Source: Methanomassiliicoccales archaeon (GTDB lineage Archaea; Thermoplasmatota; Thermoplasmata; Methanomassiliicoccales; JAAEEP01). From it: DNA of 64,000 bases. A program made the position numbers and the translations under genes. The stretch lies in contig JAAEEP010000014.1 of assembly GCA_013415695.1 (NCBI GenBank), positions 1 through 64,000 on the forward strand. Reading direction: 5' to 3'. This document shows, one piece after another, positions 32,447-41,809 of the stretch; within the stretch, counting starts at the first letter, position 1, and every line of letters begins with the position of its first letter. Below the pieces are notes generated by a model that searched no databases, had not been told where the DNA came from, and saw only the letters and a program-made list of their open reading frames with translations.

Positions 32447-35400
32447 ATGAAAAGGGCAAGGTTCTGCTTCTTCATCGCCTGGATTCTACTTTTTTCTCTA
32501 ATCGCGGTTTCTATTTCATTCACTACTTGCCTGGCTGCTGATACCATCATAGTGGCTCCAAATCCAGCAGACGGTGACTACACTAGCATACAAACGGCGA
32601 TCGATAACGCCCAGCCTGGCGATACGATAATGGTGCTATCTGGTACGTATGTTGAGACGATTATCGTCGATAAGAGCCTCTCTATCATCAGTGAGGATGT
32701 GGACGCCGTTCTCATAGACGGTGGAGCTGCAGAAAGCGTGGTAACCATCACTTCAAGCTGGGTGAACCTCACAAATTTCAGCATCATGAACTCCCTTTCC
32801 TTTGGTTCGGGCATCCTGGCGATTGGTATTTCCCATCTGAATTTATCAGGTAACTACCTTACACAGGTGGGAAACGGCATTCATTTGGTGAATGTCAGTA
32901 ACTCTACAATATCCAGCAATACTATCTACGATAGTCAGCTGGACGGTATGAGAGTTCAGAGCGGTCACAATAATACCATCGTGGAGAATCTGCTATCCGA
33001 CTGCAATGGATTTGGTGTCAACCTGACATCATCCAATTCCAACCTCCTGTTCCACAACAACTTCCTGTCGAACGCTGGGGGGGCGAGTGACGATTCGAGC
33101 AACTTCTGGAATTGGAGCTACCCATATGGTGGGAACTACTGGTCAGATCTGGATCCCAACGATCTCATGGGCGGTCCGGACCAGGACTTACTAGGATCAG
33201 ATGGCATAGTTGATGATCCATACACCAACATCAGCGGTGGGATGGTATGGGATCGTTTTCCCCTAGCCTCGTCATGGCCATTCTCAGACACATTTGAACC
33301 TGTTCTTAGGCTGAACTCACCATCGAATGACTCTATGATCGTGCCGGGTGTGGCAATAGATTTCGATGCCTGGGATATGAACCTTCTCGCTGTGTCTTAC
33401 CACCTGGATGGAGTGTTTAGGTCCGAATTACCATGCCCATACCTCATAGACTCATCATCCTGGAGCGATGGAGTTCACTACGTTTCCATCAAAGCCAACG
33501 ATACACTGGGAAATGTTGGATACCTGAACCTGACCTACACGGTAGATTCCACCGCTCCAACCGTCATGATGACCTCACCGTTGAATGGCTCCACTAATGT
33601 GCCCCTTGAGACGCCCATCTTCATCGTCTTTTCAGAACCGATCGACCCGCTGACGATCGATGTTGATTCCGTTCTTACGAGCCCTCTCCTCGACCTTTCA
33701 CTGGTCCTTTCGGAGAACGATACCAACCTCTCCGTCGCCACGTCAGCAGCCCTTTCATACGGCACATCCTATGAACTGACACTCACTTCTGCCATTACTG
33801 ATCTGGTCGGTAACCCCCTGGAGGAAATGAAAATCGTTTTCAGCACTGAGCCCGTTCCGGAGGGGATCGTAAGGGGAACATTGCTCGATGTTTATGGAGA
33901 TCCTGTTGAGGAAGTCTGGATTGTCTTCAACGATACTGAAGGCAGCACGGTAGGGAATACCACCACAGATGTGGATGGCTCGTTCAACATTACCCTGCCC
34001 TTCGACCATTACAACATGACCGCCCTGAAAGATGGCGAGATCATATTGGAGACCGGGGTGGAAGTGGACTGGATCGGTCCGATAGAACTCGGTGACATGG
34101 ACACTATGTGGGACCCGGGCGTGATCGATTATGGATCCGTGACCGGGAGATTGCTGGACGTGAACGGAGACCCGGTCAACGGGGCAGAGGTTTCGTTCAG
34201 GGATAGTGAAGGAGATACCGTTGCCAGCGAGTTCACGGGGGAGGATGGTAACTTCAACTTCACGGTGCCATATGGCCTGTACAACATCACGGCCGTCAAG
34301 GAGAACGAGACCATACTCGATGAGGGGGTGAACGTGACACTCCCGAGCATCGATCTCGGTGACATTGACACCATGTGGGATCCGGGCCCACTGCCGCAAC
34401 CTCCCTTTGATCCGACGATCCCACTGCTGATCCTGATCATCCTGATCATAATCGGCATACTGGGATATCTCGGGATACGGAAATGGGGTGAGAAGCCTCC
34501 AAGGACCTTCGAGGAACCGCCACCTATTGATATTGAAACGGGTGCCGAGAGGGTTGAAGAGCCCTCCTATCTCGAGCCTGAGCTCAGAGGGCCTATAGTC
34601 GCTCGATATCCACCATCAGGTCGAGCGCAACCACCCGCTTCATCGGAAGCCGTGCCCGAGGGGAAGGGCAGGCCCTGCAGGGAGATCATGGAGGACAGAG
34701 GTCGATCAGCACTGGGCGAGGCAACGGCCAATGCAAGGGAGGCGCAGCGTCGTGCAGAGGAAGCCCGAAGGGCAGCCGAGGAGGCGGAAAGAACGGCGGA
34801 AGAGGCTCGACGTAGAGCCGATGAAGCCGAGGAGTCCGTGAGGGAGGCCGAGGAGGAATTCGATCGAGAGGTCACCCAACCAATGGAACGGGCGAGGCAG
34901 GCCGAGGAGAGAGTCCGTGATATCCAGAGGCGCCTTCAGGAGATGAGGGAGAATATCCCTGGGGGGTATGGCATTTCCTTCGAGCCCCGGCCCGGTTGGA
35001 TAGAGGGAGGAATAGGCCTGGGCGATATGCTCAGACCGATAAGCATCTGGTACAGGGACCAGCAAACCTGGAACGAACATGCGGACAGACTTCGCGATAT
35101 CTACTACAACGAGTACAAGCCCCTCAAGGCGGAGCTGGAGAGAGCCATTAGCGAACTGGAGGAGATCAGGAGATCTGCAGAGGAAGCGGCCGCCAAGGAG
35201 CAAAGACTGAGTCAGCGAATCGAGGAGCTAAGGCAAGAGGCCGAGGAAGCCCGCAGGACGGCGGAGGAGGCGGAAAGAGCGGCGGAGGAGGCAAAGAAAG
35301 CCGCTGAGCAAGCGAGGGAAGAAGAACGGAGGGCGAACGAGGCCGTTGAGAACGCTCGAGGAGGGGCAGATGAAGCTGAAGCGCAAGCACGGCTGTGCGA

Positions 35401-36580
35401 GGAATGCCTCAGCCAGGTTCAAGCCCTTCTGGAGGAGATAGCACGCCTCAGAGAGAGATATCAAGAACTGTTGTCTGGAGATGACCTGAGGGAAGCCCAG
35501 GACCAGCTGGATGGCATTGATGGAGAGGGAGTCTGGGCTTCATGGTGGGACTCATTCAAGCGTTTCAGGGACGAGGTAAAGGCCATGGCCGATATCAAGA
35601 ATCTGACTGATGCTGACCTGCCTTCCGAGTTCACAGGGATTTGGGATTGGGGAGGACCAGTCGGAACCGCCGTCGGATACGGGGTCGAGGATGTGGCTGG
35701 TGCGGTCATTCCGACCTACACCATTAACGCCGTGGGAGAGCTCTACAGGGTGTTCCAGGCACTCTTTGATCCAGATACCGCCCTGGGGGCCAGAATACTC
35801 ATGGAGCAGCTCGGAGCCGCAGACGCACCCAAAGCCGCGGATGCTTTCAACGACTTCCCAGATGTGATGAGAGATGCCATAGAATCATTTGAAAAGCTAG
35901 AAGAACTACGCGGTCTGGAGAACGAGATCTCGTCACTCCTGAATGGTTGGGGCAATTGTCTCGATACTCTTCCTGAGATCCCCGACATGCCGATAGTAGA
36001 CCTGGACTCACTGTGTCTTGAACAATGTCGGGATATAAGGGATGAGCTTGAGAAATTGAAAGACAGGTTGGAGAGCTTGATCGAGCAGGCTGAGAACTGT
36101 CGCCCTGAAGGACTGGACGACAAGTTCGGTGAGATTGAATCACTCAAGAGACAGCTAAGGGGCATCAGTGGCAGGATGGACCGGACGAGAGAGGGGCTTC
36201 AACTCTACCGGAGGGCGTACAGTCAGCACTTCAAGAGCAGGGGATGTTTCATCTCGACCGCAGTGTATGGGACTTCGCTCGCACCTGAATTGGATACCCT
36301 TAGATGGTTCAGGGACGAATTAATGGGGTCCAATCTAATAGGAAATATTCTTGTCAAACACTATTTACGCTTCTCTCCCGAAACCGCCGATCGAATGATA
36401 TCAAGACCTCTGGCCAGAGAGAAGATCGCTCCATATGTGGCTCTTTCATTGTCATTGATTAGGAACATAATGAGATCTGGGAAGTTATCCAGAAGCATCC
36501 TGACTGGATTTGCAGTAGTGGTTTACGCTTTGGGTTGCCTCAAGGCTTGGCTTCTCACAAGGGGAGACATTGAGGAATGA
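32447..36580 (+). CDS. giant surface protein: beta-helix, Ig-like, regulatory-like repeats, coiled coils, CFI-box
   Basis: A 1377-residue exported protein. Order: signal peptide (about 1-30); right-handed parallel beta helix with NosD/PbH1 repeats (about 38-275, closing with GGNYWSDL); Ig-like domain with SPLNGSTNVPLETPIFIVFSEPI (about 375-465); two tandem carboxypeptidase-regulatory-like repeats (about 474-560 and 563-648) sharing GDPV, DGSFN/DGNFN and DMDTMWDPG/DIDTMWDPG; a membrane helix (about 658-678); a proline-rich linker; two Ala/Glu/Arg coiled coils (about 760-825 and 905-985); a helical region; a CFI box (CFISTAVYG, about 1266) with LAPELDTLRWFRDELMG; and a final hydrophobic helix (about 1350-1372). 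The ATG at 32447 follows GGGGGGA at suitable spacing. It may link an external adhesin-like part to a long rod; the ligand is unknown. Confidence 0.85.
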   Translation: MKRARFCFFIAWILLFSLIAVSISFTTCLAADTIIVAPNPADGDYTSIQTAIDNAQPGDTIMVLSGTYVETIIVDKSLSIISEDVDAVLIDGGAAESVVTITSSWVNLTNFSIMNSLSFGSGILAIGISHLNLSGNYLTQVGNGIHLVNVSNSTISSNTIYDSQLDGMRVQSGHNNTIVENLLSDCNGFGVNLTSSNSNLLFHNNFLSNAGGASDDSSNFWNWSYPYGGNYWSDLDPNDLMGGPDQDLLGSDGIVDDPYTNISGGMVWDRFPLASSWPFSDTFEPVLRLNSPSNDSMIVPGVAIDFDAWDMNLLAVSYHLDGVFRSELPCPYLIDSSSWSDGVHYVSIKANDTLGNVGYLNLTYTVDSTAPTVMMTSPLNGSTNVPLETPIFIVFSEPIDPLTIDVDSVLTSPLLDLSLVLSENDTNLSVATSAALSYGTSYELTLTSAITDLVGNPLEEMKIVFSTEPVPEGIVRGTLLDVYGDPVEEVWIVFNDTEGSTVGNTTTDVDGSFNITLPFDHYNMTALKDGEIILETGVEVDWIGPIELGDMDTMWDPGVIDYGSVTGRLLDVNGDPVNGAEVSFRDSEGDTVASEFTGEDGNFNFTVPYGLYNITAVKENETILDEGVNVTLPSIDLGDIDTMWDPGPLPQPPFDPTIPLLILIILIIIGILGYLGIRKWGEKPPRTFEEPPPIDIETGAERVEEPSYLEPELRGPIVARYPPSGRAQPPASSEAVPEGKGRPCREIMEDRGRSALGEATANAREAQRRAEEARRAAEEAERTAEEARRRADEAEESVREAEEEFDREVTQPMERARQAEERVRDIQRRLQEMRENIPGGYGISFEPRPGWIEGGIGLGDMLRPISIWYRDQQTWNEHADRLRDIYYNEYKPLKAELERAISELEEIRRSAEEAAAKEQRLSQRIEELRQEAEEARRTAEEAERAAEEAKKAAEQAREEERRANEAVENARGGADEAEAQARLCEECLSQVQALLEEIARLRERYQELLSGDDLREAQDQLDGIDGEGVWASWWDSFKRFRDEVKAMADIKNLTDADLPSEFTGIWDWGGPVGTAVGYGVEDVAGAVIPTYTINAVGELYRVFQALFDPDTALGARILMEQLGAADAPKAADAFNDFPDVMRDAIESFEKLEELRGLENEISSLLNGWGNCLDTLPEIPDMPIVDLDSLCLEQCRDIRDELEKLKDRLESLIEQAENCRPEGLDDKFGEIESLKRQLRGISGRMDRTREGLQLYRRAYSQHFKSRGCFISTAVYGTSLAPELDTLRWFRDELMGSNLIGNILVKHYLRFSPETADRMISRPLAREKIAPYVALSLSLIRNIMRSGKLSRSILTGFAVVVYALGCLKAWLLTRGDIEE

Positions 36581-36650
36581 ATTCCTGAATCAGAAGAGAT
36601 GATTGGAAGAATGAAAATAGCTCCAGTATCTATTCCAACATGGGAGGGAC

Positions 36651-37544
36651 ATGATCGAATTTAAAGGAATCATAGTGCCGATGTTGACACCATTTCGACC
36701 GAATGGGGAAATCGATCAGCAGATGCTTGAGAAATTGGGTGCCTTCCTGATAGAGAGAGGCGTTCACGGTCTTTTTCCATCCTCTTCTATCGGGGAGGCT
36801 TCAAGCATGAGCCCCGCTGAACGGAGGGTTGTGATTGAGAAGGTCTTTGAAACGGCAGGCGATAGGGTTCCCGTAATCCCAGGGACAGGGTCAAGCGACC
36901 TCACAACCACCCTGGAGCTTACAAGGTTCGCAGAGGATCTCGGCTGTGACGGCGCAATAGTGGTGACAACGTACTATTTGAAGCCGGATCAGGATGGCTT
37001 GATCGATTACTACTCCAAGGTGGCAGAATCCGTGAACATCCCGATCTTCCTATATCAGATACCTATGGCCACGGGGGTGGCTATCAGCCCAGAGACGGTT
37101 TCACGGCTTGCGGAGGAACACGACAACATCATAGGAATGAAGGACAGCTCCGGAGACTTAGCTGGCCTCATGAGGATCAAGAGCATGGTCAAAGATGATT
37201 TCTTGATTTTCCAGGGATCGGACACCTTGCTGCTTCCGAGCCTGCTCATAGGCTGTTCCGGCGGAATGGTGGGAACGTCGAATATCGTTCCAAGGCTGGC
37301 TCTTGATCTATTCAGTGCATTTGGGACGGGGGATATCGCAAAGGCAAAGGAGATACAGATGAAGAAACTGGGCCCCTTTTTCCAGGCATGCATGGGAAAT
37401 GGAGTCTTCCCGGCAGGATTCAAGGAGGCATCAAGATTGATCAGCCTTGATATGGGACCGGCTCGCACACCCGTAAGGAGACTTAGTCGTAAAGAGAAAG
37501 AAAAGCTGAAGAAGGATCTGAGATCCTTGGACTTCATGAGCTGA
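36651..37544 (+). CDS. dihydrodipicolinate synthase/N-acetylneuraminate lyase family aldolase
   Basis: A class I (Schiff-base) aldolase of the DapA/NAL superfamily, 297 residues. The (beta/alpha)8 barrel shows GVHGLFPSSSIGEASSMS, then PVIPGTGSSDLTTTLEL, the catalytic tyrosine in FLYQIPMATG (about 133) and the Schiff-base lysine in IGMKDSSGD (about 160). Members condense or cleave pyruvate-containing compounds: dihydrodipicolinate, sialic acid, 2-keto-3-deoxygluconate. The usual GTTGE substrate motif reads SSIGE, so lysine synthesis is not assured and sugar-acid metabolism is as likely. It stands alone, 70 bp after the surface protein, with GGGAGG just before the ATG. Confidence 0.85.
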   Translation: MIEFKGIIVPMLTPFRPNGEIDQQMLEKLGAFLIERGVHGLFPSSSIGEASSMSPAERRVVIEKVFETAGDRVPVIPGTGSSDLTTTLELTRFAEDLGCDGAIVVTTYYLKPDQDGLIDYYSKVAESVNIPIFLYQIPMATGVAISPETVSRLAEEHDNIIGMKDSSGDLAGLMRIKSMVKDDFLIFQGSDTLLLPSLLIGCSGGMVGTSNIVPRLALDLFSAFGTGDIAKAKEIQMKKLGPFFQACMGNGVFPAGFKEASRLISLDMGPARTPVRRLSRKEKEKLKKDLRSLDFMS

Positions 37545-37545
37545 T

Positions 37546-37935
37546 TCAACCAAACATATCGATATTGTATCGAATCGGGGAGGATTTAGATAAACAGTCC
37601 TTCCTTCGAAGCATCATGTCCCCTATCGTGTTCCTTAGAGCTGTGACATTCATGAAGCCCACACTCTCACCTACCGAGCGGACTTGGCAGAAGAATTTGA
37701 AAGTGGGTGTTCCAACCACATTGAATCTCTTGGTGAGAAGAGGGTTCTGATCGACGTCGACTCTGAAGAACAGGGCTTCGTTGACCATCTCTTCGGCTAC
37801 CAGTTCATATATGGGGGCGACTGCCTGACAATGAGGGCATGTTGTAAGATAGAACTCGACCACGACCAACTTGTCCGCAGATTCCAAGGTGGAATCTATG
37901 TCCAAAGTGGAGAGATCTCTCACATGCCCGTTCAT
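37546..37935 (-). CDS. thioredoxin-like protein with CPHC active site
   Basis: A 129-residue thioredoxin fold protein. The active site is TTCPHCQ (Cys33/Cys36), the cis-proline is in VGTPTFKFF, and DVDQNPLLTKRFNV is the usual preceding helix. CPHC, rather than CGPC, favours oxidising or isomerising partners of the DsbA/glutaredoxin kind. No signal peptide, so it acts in the cytosol. Its stop lies 2 bp from that of the aldolase gene (convergent). Confidence 0.85.
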   Translation of the reverse strand: MNGHVRDLSTLDIDSTLESADKLVVVEFYLTTCPHCQAVAPIYELVAEEMVNEALFFRVDVDQNPLLTKRFNVVGTPTFKFFCQVRSVGESVGFMNVTALRNTIGDMMLRRKDCLSKSSPIRYNIDMFG

Positions 37936-38064
37936 GAGTCGGCGCTATCCTTGAGACTTATTATAAAAATTATTCTTTTAAATTCAAATTTTGAATCCGA
38001 TCTAAATTAATAAAAATGAAAAGTGTTGGCCCCGTTAGGGGCTCAACTCCTTTGGGTTTCTTGA

Positions 38065-39954
38065 TCAGAAGAGACCATCGACCACCGGGAAGGTCTTGAT
38101 GTCCTTGGCGGTATCACCGATGCCGAACTTCTTGAGTGTCTTGACGGTCGGAACGCCGTTCACCCAACCCCTGGCATCGTAGTACTCGGCGAGCATCTTG
38201 GTGAAGGGTGGGACCTTACCGGCCGCACCGCCCTCGGCAAGAGGCTGGTACATCTTGGGTGGAATCACGTCGTTCTTTGTGGGTATCAACCCATGCTTGA
38301 GACCGAACATTCTGCACATCTGGCAGACTCTTCCCCCGACCTCGACTATGAGTTCCTTGGTGTCTGTGTCCCATCCTGTGATGGCGTTGACTATGTCAGC
38401 CTTCCACTGATGCGAGTAACCGGCAAAGTCGTAGAACAGGCAGTAGGTCAGCGAGTTGTCGAACATTGCCATGTCCTGCCAGGCCACGGCGGCCTTTCCC
38501 TTCAGGTCTGGACTGAACCTGTCCATTCCCGGAAGGTCATACTCTGGGAAGGGCACTCCAAGTTCGGAACCCTCTGAGAATCCGGTCACGTGACATGGTC
38601 CGCGGGGTCCAGTGGCGTAGTTGACAGCCATGGAGTAGAACGCCCTACCATCGTGGGCAGGAATGATCGCGTTGTTGACGGTCACTGCAAGCTCTGGGCA
38701 GCCAAGCTTCTCGGCTGCTATTCCTACGCCCTCTCCGAGCAACTTGCCCATCTCGTTCTTCCTGAAGGCGATGAGCTCAAGGAGCTTGACCATTCCCTCG
38801 CCGTCTCCCCACTCAAGGGTGAAACCGAGATCCTTCTTCTTGATGAAGCCCTTCTCGTAGGCCTCCATTGCAAAGCCGACCACTCCGCCGAAATCGATGG
38901 TGTCGATGCTCCACATGTTGCAGAGGTGCCCGGCGTAATTGATGGCCTTCAGATCGTCGACGAGACAGTTGCTGCCCATCATTCCCAAGGTCTCGTACTC
39001 CGGACCGTAACCATCCATGTCAAATGCTGTTCCCTCCTTGATGGTCACGCGACGGTGGCAACCCATAACGCAGTTGGAGCAGGTATCCGGCTTTGGCTTC
39101 AAAGTGGGATTGAAATCTCCGCCAGCGGAGCCGATCTTCTTGGCGCCATCTGCCCAGGTTCCAAGGTCGAAGTTCTTCATGGGAAGCAGACCGAGCTTCT
39201 CCCTATCGATGACGGCCATGGCCTGGCCCTCCTCACGGTTGGCCTTGGCAAAGTCATTGGCCTTGACGGCATCGGCAACGTCCTTCTTTATGGCCTTCAG
39301 CTTCTCTGAATCCTTGACATCAATGGCTTTGTCGCCCTGGATGACTATGGCCTTCAGCTTCTTGGAACCCATGACCGCACCGCCGCCCATTCGGCCGGCA
39401 TTTCCATGTCCATCTTCGATGGTGAGCGCCGCGTACCTTACAAGGTTCTCGGCACCCTGACCAATGGGCACTACCTGCGCCTTGGGGTCACCGACCTCTT
39501 TGCGAAGTGCTTCTTGGGTCTCGCGGATGTCCTTCCCCCAGAGGGCCGAAGCGTCCTTGATCTCCACCTTGTTCTCATTTATGTGGATGTATACCGGCTT
39601 CTTAGCCGCTCCCTTTACCGCGATTCCATCCCATCCTGCTTTCTTTACCGCCTCTGCCAGATGGCCTCCACCAGTGGAGCTGCCCCAGAATCCGGTCAGA
39701 GGGGATTTGAAGCAAATGGTGAATCGGCCAGAACCCAAGACGCCCGTCTTCCCCTGAATGGGACCTACCCCAAGGAAGAAGATGTTGTCAGGTCCTAGCG
39801 GATCGGCACCTGCCGGAATGTTATCGTAAAGGAGTTTCACTCCAAATCCGGCTCCGCCGAGCCACTTCCTTGCGAAAGCCTCGTCGAATTCCTGGGTGGA
39901 AATTTTCTTGGTGGACAGGTCCACCCAAAGTATCTTTCCCCAGTATCCATACAT
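38065..39954 (-). CDS. tungsten-containing aldehyde:ferredoxin oxidoreductase
   Basis: A 629-residue AOR-family enzyme that oxidises aldehydes to acids with ferredoxin as acceptor, using a tungsto-bis-pterin and one [4Fe-4S] cluster. The N-terminal domain (MYGYWGKILWVDLSTKKIS ... KWLGGAGFGVKLLYD ... RFTICFKSPLTGFWGSST) binds the cofactor. CSNCVMGC (about 296-303) with a late cysteine in RVCQMCRMFG forms the cluster site. GNAGRMGGGAVMGSKKLKAI and ATGPRGPCHVTGFSEG are pterin motifs. AGGAGG lies about 9 nt before the ATG at 39954. It is divergent from an HdrD/GlpC-like Fe-S protein that may pass its electrons on. Confidence 0.93.
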   Translation of the reverse strand: MYGYWGKILWVDLSTKKISTQEFDEAFARKWLGGAGFGVKLLYDNIPAGADPLGPDNIFFLGVGPIQGKTGVLGSGRFTICFKSPLTGFWGSSTGGGHLAEAVKKAGWDGIAVKGAAKKPVYIHINENKVEIKDASALWGKDIRETQEALRKEVGDPKAQVVPIGQGAENLVRYAALTIEDGHGNAGRMGGGAVMGSKKLKAIVIQGDKAIDVKDSEKLKAIKKDVADAVKANDFAKANREEGQAMAVIDREKLGLLPMKNFDLGTWADGAKKIGSAGGDFNPTLKPKPDTCSNCVMGCHRRVTIKEGTAFDMDGYGPEYETLGMMGSNCLVDDLKAINYAGHLCNMWSIDTIDFGGVVGFAMEAYEKGFIKKKDLGFTLEWGDGEGMVKLLELIAFRKNEMGKLLGEGVGIAAEKLGCPELAVTVNNAIIPAHDGRAFYSMAVNYATGPRGPCHVTGFSEGSELGVPFPEYDLPGMDRFSPDLKGKAAVAWQDMAMFDNSLTYCLFYDFAGYSHQWKADIVNAITGWDTDTKELIVEVGGRVCQMCRMFGLKHGLIPTKNDVIPPKMYQPLAEGGAAGKVPPFTKMLAEYYDARGWVNGVPTVKTLKKFGIGDTAKDIKTFPVVDGLF

Positions 39955-40111
39955 TTTTCAATTCCTCCTATATGTCCAGATCGAACCAGACATTCTACAT
40001 CCATCTGAAAAGCAATCTGGTTTAGAGTGTCCCCGCTAGCGCACGTCCCCCTTGATTTGATGTACGATAGACCGCAATGTCCCCCAGTAGCTCCTCAAAT
40101 GAAGGTATCCT

Positions 40112-40126
40112 AATCTAAATTAGATT
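40112..40126. promoter_or_regulatory. palindromic candidate operator
   Basis: AATCTAA-A-TTAGATT, a perfect 7-bp inverted repeat around one base, in the AOR/Fe-S protein divergent region, about 160 bp before the AOR start. The symmetry and length suit a dimeric regulator. A related half (ATCTAAATTA) lies near 38000 between the thioredoxin-like and AOR genes. Being AT-only at the centre, it could be a chance element. Confidence 0.35.
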
Positions 40127-40485
40127 TCATGTGTAATATTAAACGTTTCGATTGCTATCGTTAACATTACTCATACCTTGAAGATAATAGCAATTGTATT
40201 CGAAAAAACAAATAAATAATATACAAAATCATCTAGTCGACCGGGTGTAATGTCTTCTGGTCCACGGAAGTCAATAGAACTTAGGAAACGATCGAAACAC
40301 ATGAAAAAGGACAAATTTTCACATCGAATTTTGAATAGCATAAGAACATCGCACCCTCCTTTCGAAATTATCAGATGATAGGCCTTTACGGTGCGAAAAG
40401 GATAGATCGCTCTATCGTGATATGCGTTCAATTCGGTATCTGGCTTCCAAGAAACCACGAAAATCGGAAAGGTAGATGCAGAAAG

Positions 40486-40495
40486 CATAAATATG
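40486..40495 (+). promoter_or_regulatory. TATA box of HdrD/GlpC-like gene
   Basis: CATAAATATG, 88 nt before the ATG at 40583. This predicts a leader of about 60 nt, in which GGGG occurs 10-13 nt before the start. Confidence 0.4.
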
Positions 40496-40582
40496 CGATT
40501 TCCATCCATTAGCCCGCATTAACGTCAGTAATGGATTGACGTTACGGCACCGAGTCCGATATGTTCCCGACGGGGTATTGAA

Positions 40583-41761
40583 ATGGTTAAGATGCCAGAT
40601 ATAAACAGGGAGTTGCTTGCCTGTCTCCAGTGTGGTTATTGTGTCAAGGTATGCCCGGCCTACAGCCAGATGCCCTGGGAGTCGGTGACACCTAGAGGCA
40701 AGGTCTACTACCTGAATCAGCTGGCCAACAGATCTCCAATGGATAAATGGCTGGGACGGAAGGTGGAGGTCGATGACGAGTTCGTGGACGCAGTGTATCA
40801 ATGCACTGGGTGCGCAAGGTGTCATACAGTATGCCACGTTGGGATCGAGTTCGCCGAATTCTGGGAGAAAGTCAGGGAGTGGATCGTGGACCAGGGTGCT
40901 GGTCCCAAGCCGGTGCATCGCAAGATCGACGAGCGCATCTCCCAAGTGAGAAACCCATACGGGGAACCAATGGAAAAGAGGGATGCATGGTGGCCATCTG
41001 ATGTTCCAAGAACCGAGATACCAGATGTGATCTTCTTTGCTGGCTGCACCGCATCCTATAGAGAGCAGGATATCGCCCTGGCGAGCGTTCGAGTCCTGGA
41101 CAGAGCAGGAGTCGGCGTCAACGTCCTTGGGGAGGCGGAATACTGCTGCACATCACCTTCGCTGAGAACAGGACAGACGGGAAATGCTTACGATTGCGCA
41201 GAAAGCATCGTGAGCACCACGGAGAAAATGGGTGCAAAGACCATGGTTACAGCTTGCGCTGGGTGTTTCAAGACCATTTCCCATGACTTCGAGCGTTTCT
41301 ATTCCAGCCCGACGTTCGAAGTGATGCACTTCACAGAGTATGTCCTGAAGTTGCTCAAGGAGAAGAGGCTCATGTTCTCGAGTGAGTTCAACAAGAAGGT
41401 GACCTACCATGACCCGTGCCACCTTGGTCGACACGGTGGAGTCTTCGAACCCCCCAGAGAGGTTTTGAAGCGAATGCCGGGGGTGGATCTGGTGGAAATG
41501 CCCCACAACCGTATGGACTCGAGGTGCTGCGGTGCTGGCGGTGGATACAAATCTGGCTACAACGCCTTCGCCACTAACATTGCTGCAGATAGAGTGGAGG
41601 AGGCTCTCTCGGTTGGAGCTGAGGTAATAGCTACTGCATGTCCCTTCTGCGTTCTGAACCTTCAGCATGGCGCTAATCAGATCGGCTCTGATATCCAGAT
41701 TGTGGATATCGCTGAGCTTATCGAGGAGCTCACCAGGCCGGTGGAAGCGAAAGAAGAGTAA
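40583..41761 (+). CDS. HdrD/GlpC-like (Fe-S)-binding electron transfer protein
   Basis: A 392-residue cytosolic protein with two [4Fe-4S] ferredoxin motifs at the N-terminus (CLQCGYCVKVCP, about 14-25, and CTGCARCHTVCH, about 73-84). Two CCG domains follow: one contains AGCTASYREQ and YCCTSP, the other HDPCHLGRHGG and RCCGAGGG. CCG domains bind the non-cubane cluster of heterodisulfide reductase HdrD/HdrB and are shared with GlpC and LldE-like subunits. No heterodisulfide reductase or methanogenesis partner is in the window. The divergent AOR makes it a candidate electron acceptor or linker to a quinone or thiol pool. Confidence 0.87.
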   Translation: MVKMPDINRELLACLQCGYCVKVCPAYSQMPWESVTPRGKVYYLNQLANRSPMDKWLGRKVEVDDEFVDAVYQCTGCARCHTVCHVGIEFAEFWEKVREWIVDQGAGPKPVHRKIDERISQVRNPYGEPMEKRDAWWPSDVPRTEIPDVIFFAGCTASYREQDIALASVRVLDRAGVGVNVLGEAEYCCTSPSLRTGQTGNAYDCAESIVSTTEKMGAKTMVTACAGCFKTISHDFERFYSSPTFEVMHFTEYVLKLLKEKRLMFSSEFNKKVTYHDPCHLGRHGGVFEPPREVLKRMPGVDLVEMPHNRMDSRCCGAGGGYKSGYNAFATNIAADRVEEALSVGAEVIATACPFCVLNLQHGANQIGSDIQIVDIAELIEELTRPVEAKEE

Positions 41762-41809
41762 GAAATATTATGAACACATCTCCTGCCCAAACAGACAGCG
41801 GGTTGGGAG

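Larger units (their letters stand above)
39955..40582 (+). other. 628-bp intergenic region between AOR and Fe-S protein genes
   Basis: AT-rich divergent control region. It holds the AOR ribosome site (near 39970), a 15-bp palindrome (40112-40126), several TATA-like runs and the TATA box of the downstream gene (40486-40495). An open frame of 112 codons on the minus strand (40171-40509) has no convincing protein features. I see no RNA gene. Confidence 0.5.

Noticed and set aside
34567-35464. Several long antisense frames opposite the coiled-coil region of the giant surface protein
   Set aside because: Repetitive GAG/GCC codons on the coding strand give stop-free Leu/Ser/Ala/Pro-rich frames on the other; these are composition artefacts.
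40171-40509. 112-codon open frame on the minus strand in the AOR/Fe-S protein intergenic region
   Set aside because: No ribosome site, odd composition (many Phe/Ile/Tyr) and no domain; it covers TATA-like sequence and probable control sites.
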